From the NCBI GenBank assembly GCA_003222395.1, contig QHWB01000062.1, forward strand, positions 62,001 to 126,000: a stretch of 64,000 bases of DNA, in the 5' to 3' direction. Under the pieces are notes generated by a model, which saw only the letters and a program-made list of their open reading frames with translations, was not told where the DNA came from and made no database searches. Within the stretch, counting starts at the first letter, position 1. Each line of letters begins with the position of its first letter. The translations under genes and the position numbers were made by a program. Positions 28,801-35,863 of the stretch are shown one piece after another. This DNA is from Acidobacteriota bacterium (lineage in GTDB: Bacteria > Acidobacteriota > Vicinamibacteria > Vicinamibacterales > CAVVIG01).

Positions 28801-29219
28801 TTTCGAAATCGAGCGGATTCCCGAGAACGGCGTACGTTGGAACCGACCGGTCCAACACCGGCGGCGGACAGGACCGTCCGAACGTCACCGGACAGGATCC
28901 GATTCTGCCGGGCGATCAGCAGACGATCCAGCGGTGGTTCAACACCGATGCGTACGTTCTGCAGCCGCTGGGTTCGTTCGGGAACGCCGGCCGCAACACG
29001 TTCTTCGGCCCGGGCATCACCAACGTCGACGCGTCGATCATCCGGAACTTCCGCATCAGCGCCAGGACGCTACAATTCCGGCTCGAAGGGTTCAACGTTC
29101 TGAACAATCCGATCTGGAACGATCCGAACACGACGTTGACCAACCCGCTCTACGGCCAGATCAACAGCACCAGAAAACCGATGCGCGAAGTCCAGCTCGG
29201 GCTGAAGTTCGTGTTCTGA
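25863..29219 (+). CDS. TonB-dependent receptor with carboxypeptidase-regulatory-like domain
   Basis: 1118 aa. ATG 25863 is preceded by AAAGGAG and begins a signal peptide (MRRILFVGFTWLLLGTPGFA, QT). Residues ~22-110 form the carboxypeptidase-regulatory-like fold (GTITGEVKDSTGAVVPGATV, LPPGPYTVKSELDGFKTATS). A plug follows (ENRRIVELPLNGRNYLQLVA, LDGVDNTDVNFNTYIFLP, GREASQVNVVTKSGTNSLHG), then a long barrel ending LQLGLKFVF-like (EVQLGLKFVF) in Phe. This is the Oar-like architecture expanded in Acidobacteria. The RRIVELPLNGRN motif is a hallmark of the group. The substrate is unknown. A stem-loop follows, then a metallo-beta-lactamase-fold gene on the same strand. Confidence 0.95.
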   Translation: MRRILFVGFTWLLLGTPGFAQTLGTITGEVKDSTGAVVPGATVTVINKATNATRTTSSNEVGLYDFPALPPGPYTVKSELDGFKTATSDVELQVNQTARVNFTLELGTISEQTLVTGVSPLVETSNATVGTVIENRRIVELPLNGRNYLQLVALSPNVSAEFAGPGQAGDRQGGTRANQQLSISGQRREFNYYTLDGVDNTDVNFNTYIFLPSVDALEEFKVQTGVYSAEFGREASQVNVVTKSGTNSLHGTVFEFHRDDALDARPYSFTASQAAAQKAPFKWDQYGYTAGGPVWKNHLFYMSNFEGYRDRKQFQTLYSVPSAAMRSGDFSELLANLGAVNPQTGQRAGIIVNPTQCAVVGTTRTCAPFAGNLIPSTQLNSISKKLLEFYPEPNNGTAGLTNNYLSLQNRVIDKYQYTQRMDLVQSSASAWMGRYSYAKENEVTPALKLNGTKLDTRVHQVALGNTWTLSSTLVNEFRFGYNYFFNTFGRELAFERDVIKELNIPGISLNPAEAWGIPSIGITGFSGFGDSTEGPYTNRNRALEFSDNVSWIRGRHAFKAGGTLRYDMYNQVGNQFARGNFQFQPIATGYAFADFLLGYTQQDESAVALAVTKFRALSHAYYFTDTWKVRSNMTFDLGLRYEYTPPWLDENGTLMNASLPCHDTTPNVQNLACHPVMVRIGSGDVYENTVLRFAPNIQVARDGRLGDRLIFDDKKNFAPRVGWAWTPSDKWSYRAGTGIFYMQDTGNPRFDMARNLSGRRRDNTLLLTPDLTLDAPFRGVGTANDCGVAPPLVCLTNIYVLGNMPDRKTPYMWQYLFNVQRELGSSTALEVGYLGSHSFRLERMFDWNETIPSTIGSVQSRKPYPEYTKVQEIGNVAEAKYNSLAIKLTRRLHQGLSVLGGYTLSKSTDNGSGIRVLNGDTLFPQNSFCLECEWGPSVFDVRHRFVASILYELPFGDGKPFMQSGLGSAILGGWQISTIISKSSGFPRTAYVGTDRSNTGGGQDRPNVTGQDPILPGDQQTIQRWFNTDAYVLQPLGSFGNAGRNTFFGPGITNVDASIIRNFRISARTLQFRLEGFNVLNNPIWNDPNTTLTNPLYGQINSTRKPMREVQLGLKFVF

Positions 29220-29236
29220 TTGCTCGTCGACAAGGC

Positions 29237-29282
29237 AGGCCGACGGTGCGTCGCCCATCCACGCGACTCCGACCGTCGGCCT
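29237..29282 (+). terminator. Stem-loop after the TonB receptor gene
   Basis: AGGCCGACGGT (29237-29247) pairs exactly with ACCGTCGGCCT (29272-29282), an 11-bp stem with a 24-nt loop starting 18 nt after the stop codon. The following TTCCGTCTATGG has few T residues, so termination may be partial or Rho-assisted. Confidence 0.55.
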
Positions 29283-29376
29283 TCCGTCTATGGCCGGCAT
29301 TCCCTTTCTGCGCGCCGACCAGACTCAGTCCCTGCGAACAAGTTCCCGATCGAAGAGAAAGCTGAGGTGAACCGTC

Positions 29377-30855
29377 ATGCGCACATGGACATTCGTGGCT
29401 TTCGGTTTCGCCGCGGCGGCCGCGTCGGCGGCATGCGGCCAGCAGGCGGGCACGCTGCAAGCGGCTGCCAACAGCCTCAAGGCAGCGGACATGAAGACGA
29501 TCGAGTACTCCGGCACGGGCAAGTGGTACCAGTTCGGCCAGGCGCCGAGCCCCACGCTGCCGTGGCCGCCGTTCGACGTCAGCGCGTACACGGCGTCGAT
29601 CAACTACGACACGCCGGCAGCACGGATTCAGATGACCCGGAAACAGGTCGTCGAACCGGATCGCGTCCGTCCGGCGCCGGTCGAACAGAAGGTAGACCAG
29701 TACGTCAGCGGCGCGGCGGCGTGGAACATGGCAGCCCCCGCCGGCGCGGCGCCAGGCGCGGCGCCGGCCCCGCAACCGCAGTCCGCGGCCGTCGAAGAAC
29801 GGACGATGGAGATCTGGTCGACGCCGCAGGGATTCCTGAAGGCGGCGCTGGCGAACAATGCGACGTCGCAGCCGGCTGGAGCCGGTTCTGAGATCACGTT
29901 CACGGCCGGCAAGAACAAGTACGTCGGCACGCTCAACGCTCAGAACCAGGTCGAGAAGATCCGAACCTGGATTGACAACCCGGTGCTCGGCGACACGCTC
30001 GTCGAAACGACGTTCGCGGACTACCGCGACTTCGACGGCGTGCCGTTCCCGGGGCACATCGTCCGCACGCAGGGCGGATATCCGGTGCTCGACCTGATGA
30101 CGTCGTCAGTGCGGTCCAACGCAGCGGTTGACCTGCAGGTGCCCGACGTTGCTCGGAACGCGACGGTGCCGCCCCCGCAGGCGACGGCTGAGAAGCTGGC
30201 GGAGGGCGTCTGGTACATCAAGGGCGGCACGCACCACAGCGTGGCGATCGAACAACGCGACCACATTGTCGTCGTGGAGGCGCCGTTGAACGAAGCGCGC
30301 TCGCTCGCCGTCATCGCCAAGGTCAAGGAAACGATCCCGAACAAGCCGATCAAGTATCTCGTGAACACGCACGCCCACTTCGATCACTCGGGTGGTCTGC
30401 GGACGTACGTGGACGAGGGAGCGACGATCGTGACCCACGAGATGAACCGGTCCTACTACGAGCAGGCGTGGCGGGCGCCGCACTCGCTGAATCCCGATCG
30501 ACTCGAGCAGTCGAAGAAGCCGGTGTCCTTCGAGACGTTTTCGGACAAGCACACGCTGACCGACGGCCACCGGACAATCGAGATTGATCCGATTCAAGGC
30601 AGCGGCCACAACGACGCGTTCGCGATGGTGTATCTGCCGGCCGAAAAAATCCTGGTCGAAGCCGACGCGTACACGCCGGCGCCCGCCGATGCTCCGCCGC
30701 CCGCGATGCCGAATCCGTTCTCTGTGAACCTGTACCAGAACATCGAGCGGCTGAAGCTCGACGTGCGTCAGATCGCTGCCCTTCATGGACCGCGCCTCGT
30801 CACGCTGGCCGATCTACGGAGCTCGATCGGGCAAGGCGCGAGACCGACGAACTGA
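29377..30855 (+). CDS. Secreted metallo-beta-lactamase-fold hydrolase
   Basis: 492 aa. GAGGTGA lies 7 nt before the ATG. The N-terminus is a signal peptide; AAAAASAACGQQ could also be a lipobox with acylation at Cys20. Residues ~30-260 form a lipoprotein-like beta domain with a Pro/Ala-rich spacer (APAGAAPGAAPAPQPQ). Residues ~275-470 are an MBL fold with metal ligands in NTHAHFDHSGG (HxHxDH), the histidine of IVTHEMN or QGSGHNDAF, the aspartate in LVEADAYTP and the histidine in IAALHGPR. GVWYIKGGTHHSVAIEQRDH is the typical entry strand. The substrate is unknown; relatives are annotated as MBL fold metallo-hydrolases in Acidobacteria. It follows a TonB receptor, with RidA and LysE genes downstream. 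Confidence 0.9.
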   Translation: MRTWTFVAFGFAAAAASAACGQQAGTLQAAANSLKAADMKTIEYSGTGKWYQFGQAPSPTLPWPPFDVSAYTASINYDTPAARIQMTRKQVVEPDRVRPAPVEQKVDQYVSGAAAWNMAAPAGAAPGAAPAPQPQSAAVEERTMEIWSTPQGFLKAALANNATSQPAGAGSEITFTAGKNKYVGTLNAQNQVEKIRTWIDNPVLGDTLVETTFADYRDFDGVPFPGHIVRTQGGYPVLDLMTSSVRSNAAVDLQVPDVARNATVPPPQATAEKLAEGVWYIKGGTHHSVAIEQRDHIVVVEAPLNEARSLAVIAKVKETIPNKPIKYLVNTHAHFDHSGGLRTYVDEGATIVTHEMNRSYYEQAWRAPHSLNPDRLEQSKKPVSFETFSDKHTLTDGHRTIEIDPIQGSGHNDAFAMVYLPAEKILVEADAYTPAPADAPPPAMPNPFSVNLYQNIERLKLDVRQIAALHGPRLVTLADLRSSIGQGARPTN

Positions 30856-30929
30856 CGGCTGCTGAACAGCGGGCCTTGGTCTACCGGCATGTGCTTGCCG
30901 CAGCGGAACCTCATCTCGCCGCCACGAAA

Positions 30930-30980
30930 ATCACGAAATTCACGAAAAATTCATTCAAGGTTTTTCGTGGATTTCGTGAT
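30930..30980. repeat. Hairpin repeat of the ATCACGAAATTCACGAA family
   Basis: Left arm 30930-30949 and right arm 30961-30980 are inverted copies with one mismatch in 20 bp, separated by an 11-nt loop containing ATTCAAGG. The left arm begins ATCACGAAATTCACGAAAAA. It lies between the hydrolase stop and the ridA start. A decayed relative with the same CATTCAAG loop occurs at 38428-38477. Confidence 0.8.
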
Positions 30981-31009
30981 CGAGAGGGGCCCTGTGACCG
31001 GAGGATCGG

Positions 31010-31507
31010 ATGACATCACATCATGTTCGTGTCGCCACGGCGCTCGCCGGCCTTGCCGGCCTGATCTTCGGCATCGTGGCGGCGTCCGCGTTGCAGCGCG
31101 ACGCGTCCGCGCAGCCGGCGCGCGGCGCACGTCGAATCATTCGTCCCGAGAAGGCGCCGAACACCGGGCTTCCGTTCAGCCCGGGCGTGCTCGCCGGCGA
31201 TACGTTGTATGTATCGGGCCACCTGGGACGCGACCCGGTCACGAACGCGCTGGTCGGCGGCGGCATCGAGGCCGAGACGCGTCAGTCGCTCGCCAACATT
31301 CGCGAGGTGCTCAGAGCAGCGGGGATGGACTTCAAGGACGTCACGACCGTGACCGCGTACATCACGAGCTTCAACGACTTCCCGAAGTTCAACGCCGTCT
31401 ATCGCGAGATCTTTCCGAACGATCAACCGGCGCGGGCGACCGTACAGGTCGCCGCGCTGAATGACGGCGCTCACGTCGAGCTGCAGATGATTGCCGTCAA
31501 GCGGTAA
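31010..31507 (+). CDS. RidA family protein with N-terminal signal or anchor
   Basis: 165 aa, about 35 longer than cytosolic RidA (~130). The N-terminus VATALAGLAGLIFGIVAASA is a signal peptide or anchor, so the protein probably works in the periplasm. The RidA domain covers residues ~40-165: PFSPGVLAGDTLYVSGHLGR, EAETRQSLANIREVLRAAGM, VTTVTAYITSFNDFPKFNAV, and the closing PARATVQVAALNDGAHVELQ with the conserved Arg (of PARATV) and Glu (VEL). RidA enzymes hydrolyse reactive imines or enamines, but many YjgF homologues lack that activity. Such secreted RidA proteins often lie near amidohydrolases or TonB receptors in Acidobacteria (general impression). GAGGATCGG upstream may serve as ribosome site. 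Confidence 0.92.
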   Translation: MTSHHVRVATALAGLAGLIFGIVAASALQRDASAQPARGARRIIRPEKAPNTGLPFSPGVLAGDTLYVSGHLGRDPVTNALVGGGIEAETRQSLANIREVLRAAGMDFKDVTTVTAYITSFNDFPKFNAVYREIFPNDQPARATVQVAALNDGAHVELQMIAVKR

Positions 31508-31598
31508 TAACGGCACGTACGAAGGCGCATCTGCTCGAACGCGGAGGTACCGCGCACTCCGATTGAGCGAAAGGCCGGGCCCGTACGATACTGTCGGT

Positions 31599-32234
31599 GT
31601 GCCAGACGTTTCTCACATCGGAGTGTTCGTCGGTGCCGCGATCGCTCTGCTTCTCACGCCCGGCCCAGCGGTCCTGTACATCGTCACACGCAGCGTTGAG
31701 CAGGGCCGTGCCGCCGGCCTCGTATCGGTCGTGGGCATCTGCAGCGGCACGCTCGTTCACGTTGTCGCTGCCACGCTTGGTCTTTCGGCGCTTCTCGTTT
31801 CCTCGGCCCGCGCGTTCACGACCGTCAGATATGCCGGTGCGGCGTATCTGATCGTTCTCGGCATTCAGACGCTGGCCAGGCGACCGCCGCCTGTGGCCGA
31901 CATCGCCATCGAGCGTGCGGCTCTCCGCAGCGTGTTCACCCAGGGCGTCATCGTCAATGTGCTGAATCCGCACACGGCGCTGTTCTTTTTCGCGTTCCTG
32001 CCGCAGTTCGTCAATCCCTCCCGCGGACACGTGCCCGCGCAGATGCTTGCGCTTGGCCTGCTGTTCGTTGGCTTGTCCGCGACGACCGACTCGGGCTGGG
32101 CGATTGCAGCCGGGACGGCGGGTGATTGGATCAGGCGGCATCCGCGCTTCACGGCTGGCCAGCGTTACGTGACCGGCGGCGCGCTGATTGGATTGGGTGC
32201 GGCCGCGGCGTTCGCGGGGAACGGACGGAAGTAA
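31599..32234 (+). CDS. LysE/RhtB family amino-acid exporter
   Basis: 211 aa from GTG 31599, which gives the usual family N-terminus (VPDVSHIGVFVGAAIALLLT, PGPAVLYIVTRSVEQG). Six TM helices are expected. Family marks are TPGPAVLYI, GRAAGLVSVVGICSGTLVHV, YAGAAYLIVLGIQTL and GVIVNVLNPHTALFFFAFLP (N-x-x-NPK/H region). The family exports threonine, homoserine, lysine or other small amines. The exact substrate cannot be read from sequence. The ribosome site is weak. It converges on the NHL gene, whose stop is 20 nt away on the other strand. Confidence 0.92.
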   Translation: MPDVSHIGVFVGAAIALLLTPGPAVLYIVTRSVEQGRAAGLVSVVGICSGTLVHVVAATLGLSALLVSSARAFTTVRYAGAAYLIVLGIQTLARRPPPVADIAIERAALRSVFTQGVIVNVLNPHTALFFFAFLPQFVNPSRGHVPAQMLALGLLFVGLSATTDSGWAIAAGTAGDWIRRHPRFTAGQRYVTGGALIGLGAAAAFAGNGRK

Positions 32235-32254
32235 GGTCGATCGGTCCGTCGCTG

Positions 32255-33316
32255 CTACGGCCTCACCCTGACGTACTTCTGCAATCTCTTGGGACGGGGC
32301 TCGCCTCCATAGATGTTGCCGTCCCGATCGATCGCCACGAACTCCGCTCCGTTGCCGGCAGTATCCCGTGGATCGCCCCACGGATACAGGATGAACGCGT
32401 TGATCCATCCGGTCTTCGCGTCGCCGATCCGGATCCCCTCCTCCCAGCCGGGGTTCTGCACATCGTCGGACTCCGAGTCCGCCACGTAGATCTGATCCTT
32501 GCTGTCGAACGCAATTCCGCTCGGCTTTCCGAATTGCGTCCACGGAGTCGTCAGCGACTTCCCCTCCTGATCGAAGATCTGGATCCGGTTGTTCCCGCGG
32601 TCGCCGACGAAAATTCGTCCCCTCGAGTCGATAGCGATGGCGTGGAGAGCATGGAACTCGCCCGGCGCCCAACCGGGTTTGCCCCACGCCTTGATGAACT
32701 TTCCGTCCTTCGAAAACTTCACGACGCGGTTGTTGCCGTTGTCGTTGTGCCCGTCGGCGACGAAGACGTCGCCGTTCGGCGCCACCGCGACGTCGCTTGG
32801 CGAACTGAAGTGATCGGGCCCGCTGCCGGATTGTCCGGGTGCGCCCAGCGTCATCAGCACCTTGCCATCCGGGCTGAACTTGACGACCTGCTGCCCGCGT
32901 TTGTCGCCCTTGGGCGTCCGGTTCTCGGCGACTGCGTCCGTCACCCAGACATTGCCGTCGCGATCCACGTCGAGCCCATGCGGCCAGATGAACATTCCGC
33001 CGCCGAAGCTCTTCACGACCTTGCCGTCGGGACCGAACTTGATGATGGGATCCGTCCGGGAGTCGCGGCATTCGTCGCCGAACCGCGCTGGATCCTCCAG
33101 CCGATCGCATCGCACGATCGCCCAGACGTGTCGACCGTCGGGATCGATCACGACCTTGCCGACGGCGCCCATCGGCCGGCTGTTCGGGAGCTGCGGCCAG
33201 CCTTCGACGAGGCGATAAGGATTCGGAAGGACTTGCGCGGAGACCGTCGGTCGGCTACCCAGCGGAGCGACGAGAACGAACGCGACCACCAACCCGAGTC
33301 GCTGCGTGCTTCGCAT
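32255..33316 (-). CDS. Secreted NHL-repeat beta-propeller (peptidyl-amidating-lyase-like)
   Basis: 353 aa from ATG 33316, with GAGGT upstream and a signal peptide (MRSTQRLGLVVAFVLVAPLG, cleavage after VSA). The rest is a six-bladed NHL propeller with repeated phrases: IIKFGPDGKVVKSFGGGMFI, WPHGLDVDRDGNVWVTDA, PSDVAVAPNGDVFVADGHND, LHAIAIDSRGRIFVGDRGNN and GIAFDSKDQIYVADSESDD. Proteins with this arrangement are commonly annotated as peptidyl-alpha-hydroxyglycine alpha-amidating-lyase family, but catalytic activity in bacteria is not established to my knowledge. Upstream, on the opposite strand, lies a small ORF. It may instead bind ligands or act as a scaffold. Confidence 0.88.
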   Translation of the reverse strand: MRSTQRLGLVVAFVLVAPLGSRPTVSAQVLPNPYRLVEGWPQLPNSRPMGAVGKVVIDPDGRHVWAIVRCDRLEDPARFGDECRDSRTDPIIKFGPDGKVVKSFGGGMFIWPHGLDVDRDGNVWVTDAVAENRTPKGDKRGQQVVKFSPDGKVLMTLGAPGQSGSGPDHFSSPSDVAVAPNGDVFVADGHNDNGNNRVVKFSKDGKFIKAWGKPGWAPGEFHALHAIAIDSRGRIFVGDRGNNRIQIFDQEGKSLTTPWTQFGKPSGIAFDSKDQIYVADSESDDVQNPGWEEGIRIGDAKTGWINAFILYPWGDPRDTAGNGAEFVAIDRDGNIYGGEPRPKRLQKYVRVRP

Positions 33317-33355
33317 ACCGCACCTCGCGGTCGGGATTATACGCAAACTCGACGG

Positions 33356-33532
33356 ACGCCATTCAAGAGCCAGGCGCAGCGTCGAAAGTTCGCTCAGTTG
33401 CTCGTCGAAGGCAAAATTTCGGCTGACACGTTCGAGGAATGGAATCGCGAGACCGGTGCGAAGAAGCTGCCCCAACACGTGAGAGGGAAGCGACGGACCG
33501 CGTCACGCGCGCGCAAGACGAAGTCTCGCTGA
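33356..33532 (+). CDS. Small basic PFKSQAQRR-type protein, apparent ACG start
   Basis: The frame encodes about 58 residues: TPFKSQAQRRKFAQLLVEGK, then ISADTFEEWNRETG and KKLPQHVR, with a Lys/Arg-rich tail to TGA 33532. From memory this matches a widespread small-protein type that begins MPFKSQAQRR and contains a TFEEWNRETG motif. The codon in the Met position is ACG at 33356 and no in-frame ATG, GTG or TTG precedes it nearby. It could be translated from ACG, be a sequencing error, or be a silenced gene with a point mutation. Function unknown; a nucleic-acid-associated role is suggested only by charge. Confidence 0.5.
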   Translation, partial: TPFKSQAQRRKFAQLLVEGKISADTFEEWNRETGAKKLPQHVRGKRRTASRARKTKSR

Positions 33533-33567
33533 CGTCGTGGACGCCGTCATAGTTCGCCGAGAGTCGC

Positions 33568-33750
33568 TCAGTTGTCGGTGGCTTCGAAGCGGTCCTCGAT
33601 CTCCGCGTCGGTACTGACTTTCTCTGCGGCGCTGTCGGGCCCATTCGCCTTGGGGAGCGGGTGAGCTGGATCGGCGCTCTTCTGATCCTTCACGAGGTCA
33701 TCAGTCGGAACGTTGCCATCAGGACGATCGGTAGTCGGTTCTTTTTCCAT
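33568..33750 (-). CDS. Small acidic hydrophilic protein
   Basis: 60 aa. GAGGAG lies 7 nt upstream of the ATG, a good ribosome site. The sequence (MEKEPTTDRPDGNVPTDDLV, then KDQKSADPAHPLPKANGPDS) has no hydrophobic core, is rich in Asp, Glu, Pro and Lys, and should be disordered. No family recognised. It sits between the small PFKSQAQRR ORF (convergent, 35 nt apart) and the DsrE gene (divergent). Real translation is likely because of the ribosome site, but the function is unknown. Confidence 0.55.
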   Translation of the reverse strand: MEKEPTTDRPDGNVPTDDLVKDQKSADPAHPLPKANGPDSAAEKVSTDAEIEDRFEATDN

Positions 33751-33835
33751 TTCGAGCTCCTCGAGTGATCCGAGAGGCGTGCATCAACTGTACCGCTACG
33801 CGTTGTAGAATCATCGCCTGCGGGAGACTCATTTT

Positions 33836-34387
33836 ATGAAGACAGCGGCGATCGGGTTGACCACGGTCTTGATTCTCGCATCCGGATCATTTGGACCGGC
33901 GAACGCGGACTCGGCCACGCCGCTGCTGGTGCCTGGCTACGAGGCCGCTCGCGATCTGCCGGGGGCGCGCGAGTTGCCCGATCCGAAGACGGATTACAAG
34001 GTAGTGTTCGCTGACGGCCAGGATGCAAAGAATCCTGGCGACGTGAATCCGATGCTGCCGACCATCGCAACGTATGTCAACACGCTGGGGAAGCACGGCG
34101 TTCCTGCGGAACATCGCCACATCGTCATCATGTTCCACCAGCGAACCCCCGACATCGACATCGTCATGACCAACGACGCGTACAAAGAGCGCTATGACCG
34201 AGACAACCCGAACATCGCTCTCATTCACGCGTTGAAGCAGGCGGGCGTCGATCTCCGCGTCTGCGGTCAGGGACTGCTCGGCAGGAAAATCGATCCGAAG
34301 CAGGTCAATCCCGACATCCAGATCGATCTCTGGGCCATGACAACGCTGGTGAATCTGCAACTGAAGGGATACGTGCGCGTCGGCTGA
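33836..34387 (+). CDS. Secreted DsrE/DsrF-like family protein
   Basis: 183 aa with a signal peptide (MKTAAIGLTTVLILASGSFG, PANAD). The mature part has a DsrE-like fold: PDPKTDYKVVFADGQDAKNP, LPTIATYVNTLGKHGVPAEH, RHIVIMFHQRTPDIDIVM, NPNIALIHALKQAGVDLRVC, GQGLLGRKIDPKQVNPDIQI. A single conserved-type Cys lies in DLRVCGQ, corresponding to the active or structural cysteine of periplasmic DsrE homologues. The sulfur-relay role known for cytosolic DsrEFH is not proven for the secreted type. A possible TAGAAT -10 box lies about 25 nt upstream of the ATG. An ADOP relic follows on the same strand. Confidence 0.88.
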   Translation: MKTAAIGLTTVLILASGSFGPANADSATPLLVPGYEAARDLPGARELPDPKTDYKVVFADGQDAKNPGDVNPMLPTIATYVNTLGKHGVPAEHRHIVIMFHQRTPDIDIVMTNDAYKERYDRDNPNIALIHALKQAGVDLRVCGQGLLGRKIDPKQVNPDIQIDLWAMTTLVNLQLKGYVRVG

Positions 34388-34392
34388 GGCGC

Positions 34393-34723
34393 ATGCAGGA
34401 TCTTCGTCTCGCGCTTCGTTCTCTGGCCGCCGCACCGATCGTCTCCGGTGTCGCCATCATCTCGCTCGTGGCTGACGATCATCGGACGACTTCAGTCGGG
34501 CCAGACGGTTGAGAGTGCCGGCGCAGGACTGAAGGCCGTGGAGCCGCAGATTCGTCAGGCGACGATTCCGCCAAATTTTCCCAAACAATTTGCTGACCGA
34601 TATTTGGCGGGCCGTGAAGGTTTCATCGCCGTTCCGGCCGCGACCGGCAAGTCGGCAGAGATCAGCGGTGACTTCACAAAGGCGGAAGCCGAGCGGATTG
34701 CGAACGGCATGAGCATCCGATGA
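34393..34723 (+). pseudogene. Relic of an ADOP permease (N-terminus joined to an internal segment)
   Basis: ATG 34393 opens MQDLRLALRSLAAAPIVSGV then AIISL, the standard N-terminus of an ADOP permease. Within 80 nt the match moves to another frame that reads SWLTIIGRLQSGQTVESAGA followed by LKAVEPQIRQATIPPNF, which in these permeases belongs to the MacB core about 200 residues further on. The first frame stops at 34512. The last ~20 codons (SAEISGDFTKAEAERIANGM) look like yet another protein, perhaps a SecD-type segment. It is a deletion product with chimeric debris and should not be functional. Confidence 0.75.
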
Positions 34724-34754
34724 CCGGATGGTTCACGAGCGCGATTCCGCCCCT

Positions 34755-35612
34755 TCATTCCTTGACCCACCGCATGAAGAGAAAGTATGGGATCCGCGTG
34801 AGCTTTCTGAACCGGTGTGAAAGGCGCAGCTCTTCGTCCGTCACGCTTGGTTCGTGGAATTCACCGAGTCGCAGCCCGCACTCGAGCGGCGCCGCCATGT
34901 AGTCTTCGAGAGGACGGTGGCGACGAAGGACCTGCGAATGAAACGCCGCCGTGATCTTCTGGGGCCACGCGATGCGCTCGAAATAGCGATCGACGGCGAA
35001 CACCCGCAGCGAGCCGTCGGCGTCACGAATCCACTCGGAGAGAGGCGCCGAAAAGCATGGATGCGTAATGCTCATCACCAGCTCTCCGCCGCGACGAAGC
35101 ACCCGCTGTACCTCGCGGATCGATCCGCGGTAGTCCTCGACGTCCATCAGACTCATCGGCGCCACGACGACGTCGAACCGGTCTGATGCCGCTTCGGGCA
35201 GCGCATTCGCGTTGGCGTGCACGAACCGGACGTCGACTCCTTCGGCGCGCGCACGCTGACGCGCGACCTCGATGAGTCGCGCGCTGCCATCCACCCCGGT
35301 GACACGAGCGCCGCGCCGCGCGAGCTCGCGCGCGTAGCCGCCCTCGCCGCATCCGAGATCGAGCACCGCCTTGTCGGCGACCTCCCCGAGCATGGCCAGC
35401 ATGCGAGGCAGCAGATAGTGATTTCGGTAGTCGTTTGCGTCGGCGTGCAGCACCCACTCGTCGGCTATGCCGTCCCACGAACGAGTTGACGTGTCGTCAG
35501 CCAGCTCAATCCGTCCTTTGCCGTCCTGAATATTGCGAGAGCATCCACCATCCTTTGAGGGAGTGGCCGCTTGCCGCCTCGTGCTCCTCACGTTTCCGAT
35601 TCGCTTCGGCAA
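34755..35612 (-). CDS. Class I SAM-dependent methyltransferase
   Basis: Up to 285 aa. The methyltransferase domain starts near residue 45 (WDGIADEWVLHADANDYRNH) and contains motif I (KAVLDLGCGEGGYARELARR), motif II (VTGVDGSARLIEVARQRARA), VRFVHANANALPEAASDRFD and VVVAPMSLMDVEDYRGSIRE with VQRVLRRGGELVMSITHPCF. The C-terminal third (EWIRDADGSLRVFAVDRYFE) is typical of UbiE/COQ5-like enzymes of unassigned substrate. The only upstream ATG (35612) would overlap the next gene by 107 nt. A later non-ATG start around codons 30-40 is plausible, so the N-terminus is uncertain. Confidence 0.88.
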   Translation of the reverse strand: MPKRIGNVRSTRRQAATPSKDGGCSRNIQDGKGRIELADDTSTRSWDGIADEWVLHADANDYRNHYLLPRMLAMLGEVADKAVLDLGCGEGGYARELARRGARVTGVDGSARLIEVARQRARAEGVDVRFVHANANALPEAASDRFDVVVAPMSLMDVEDYRGSIREVQRVLRRGGELVMSITHPCFSAPLSEWIRDADGSLRVFAVDRYFERIAWPQKITAAFHSQVLRRHRPLEDYMAAPLECGLRLGEFHEPSVTDEELRLSHRFRKLTRIPYFLFMRWVKE

Positions 35613-35841
35613 GTTTCGGATAGTGCGAATGGAGCAAGACCTTCATTTCGTCTTCCGGCATCGCGGTTATCGAAAACACCCAGCCGATTCCGAACTGGAC
35701 GAAGTCGCGGCCTGAGGACGCCGCCACGCTCCGCAGTCTCGTGCGCAACGCCTGATTGTCGGCGCGCCGCGCGGCCTCGAGCATCCGGACCAGCCGCAGA
35801 CACTCAGCGCATTTAAATTCTGCTGGCATCGGCATGTGCAT
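35506..35841 (-). CDS. Small CxxC-containing hypothetical protein
   Basis: 111 aa; alternative Met codons lie at positions 3 and 5 (MHMPMPAEF). An N-terminal CAEC (FKCAECLRLVRMLEAARRAD) could bind zinc or be redox-active. The middle is helical, and FVQFGIGWVFSITAMPEDEM is the only apolar stretch. The C-terminus has YPKLAEANRKREEHEAASGH and a final WWMLSQYSGRQ. No family recognised. Codon use resembles real genes, and the 3' end overlaps the nominal start of the methyltransferase gene on the same strand. It lies 22 nt downstream of the end of the ADOP gene's territory, also on the minus strand. Confidence 0.6.
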   Translation of the reverse strand: MHMPMPAEFKCAECLRLVRMLEAARRADNQALRTRLRSVAASSGRDFVQFGIGWVFSITAMPEDEMKVLLHSHYPKLAEANRKREEHEAASGHSLKGWWMLSQYSGRQRTD

Positions 35842-35863
35842 CGGTCAGGTCATTCTCAGAATT

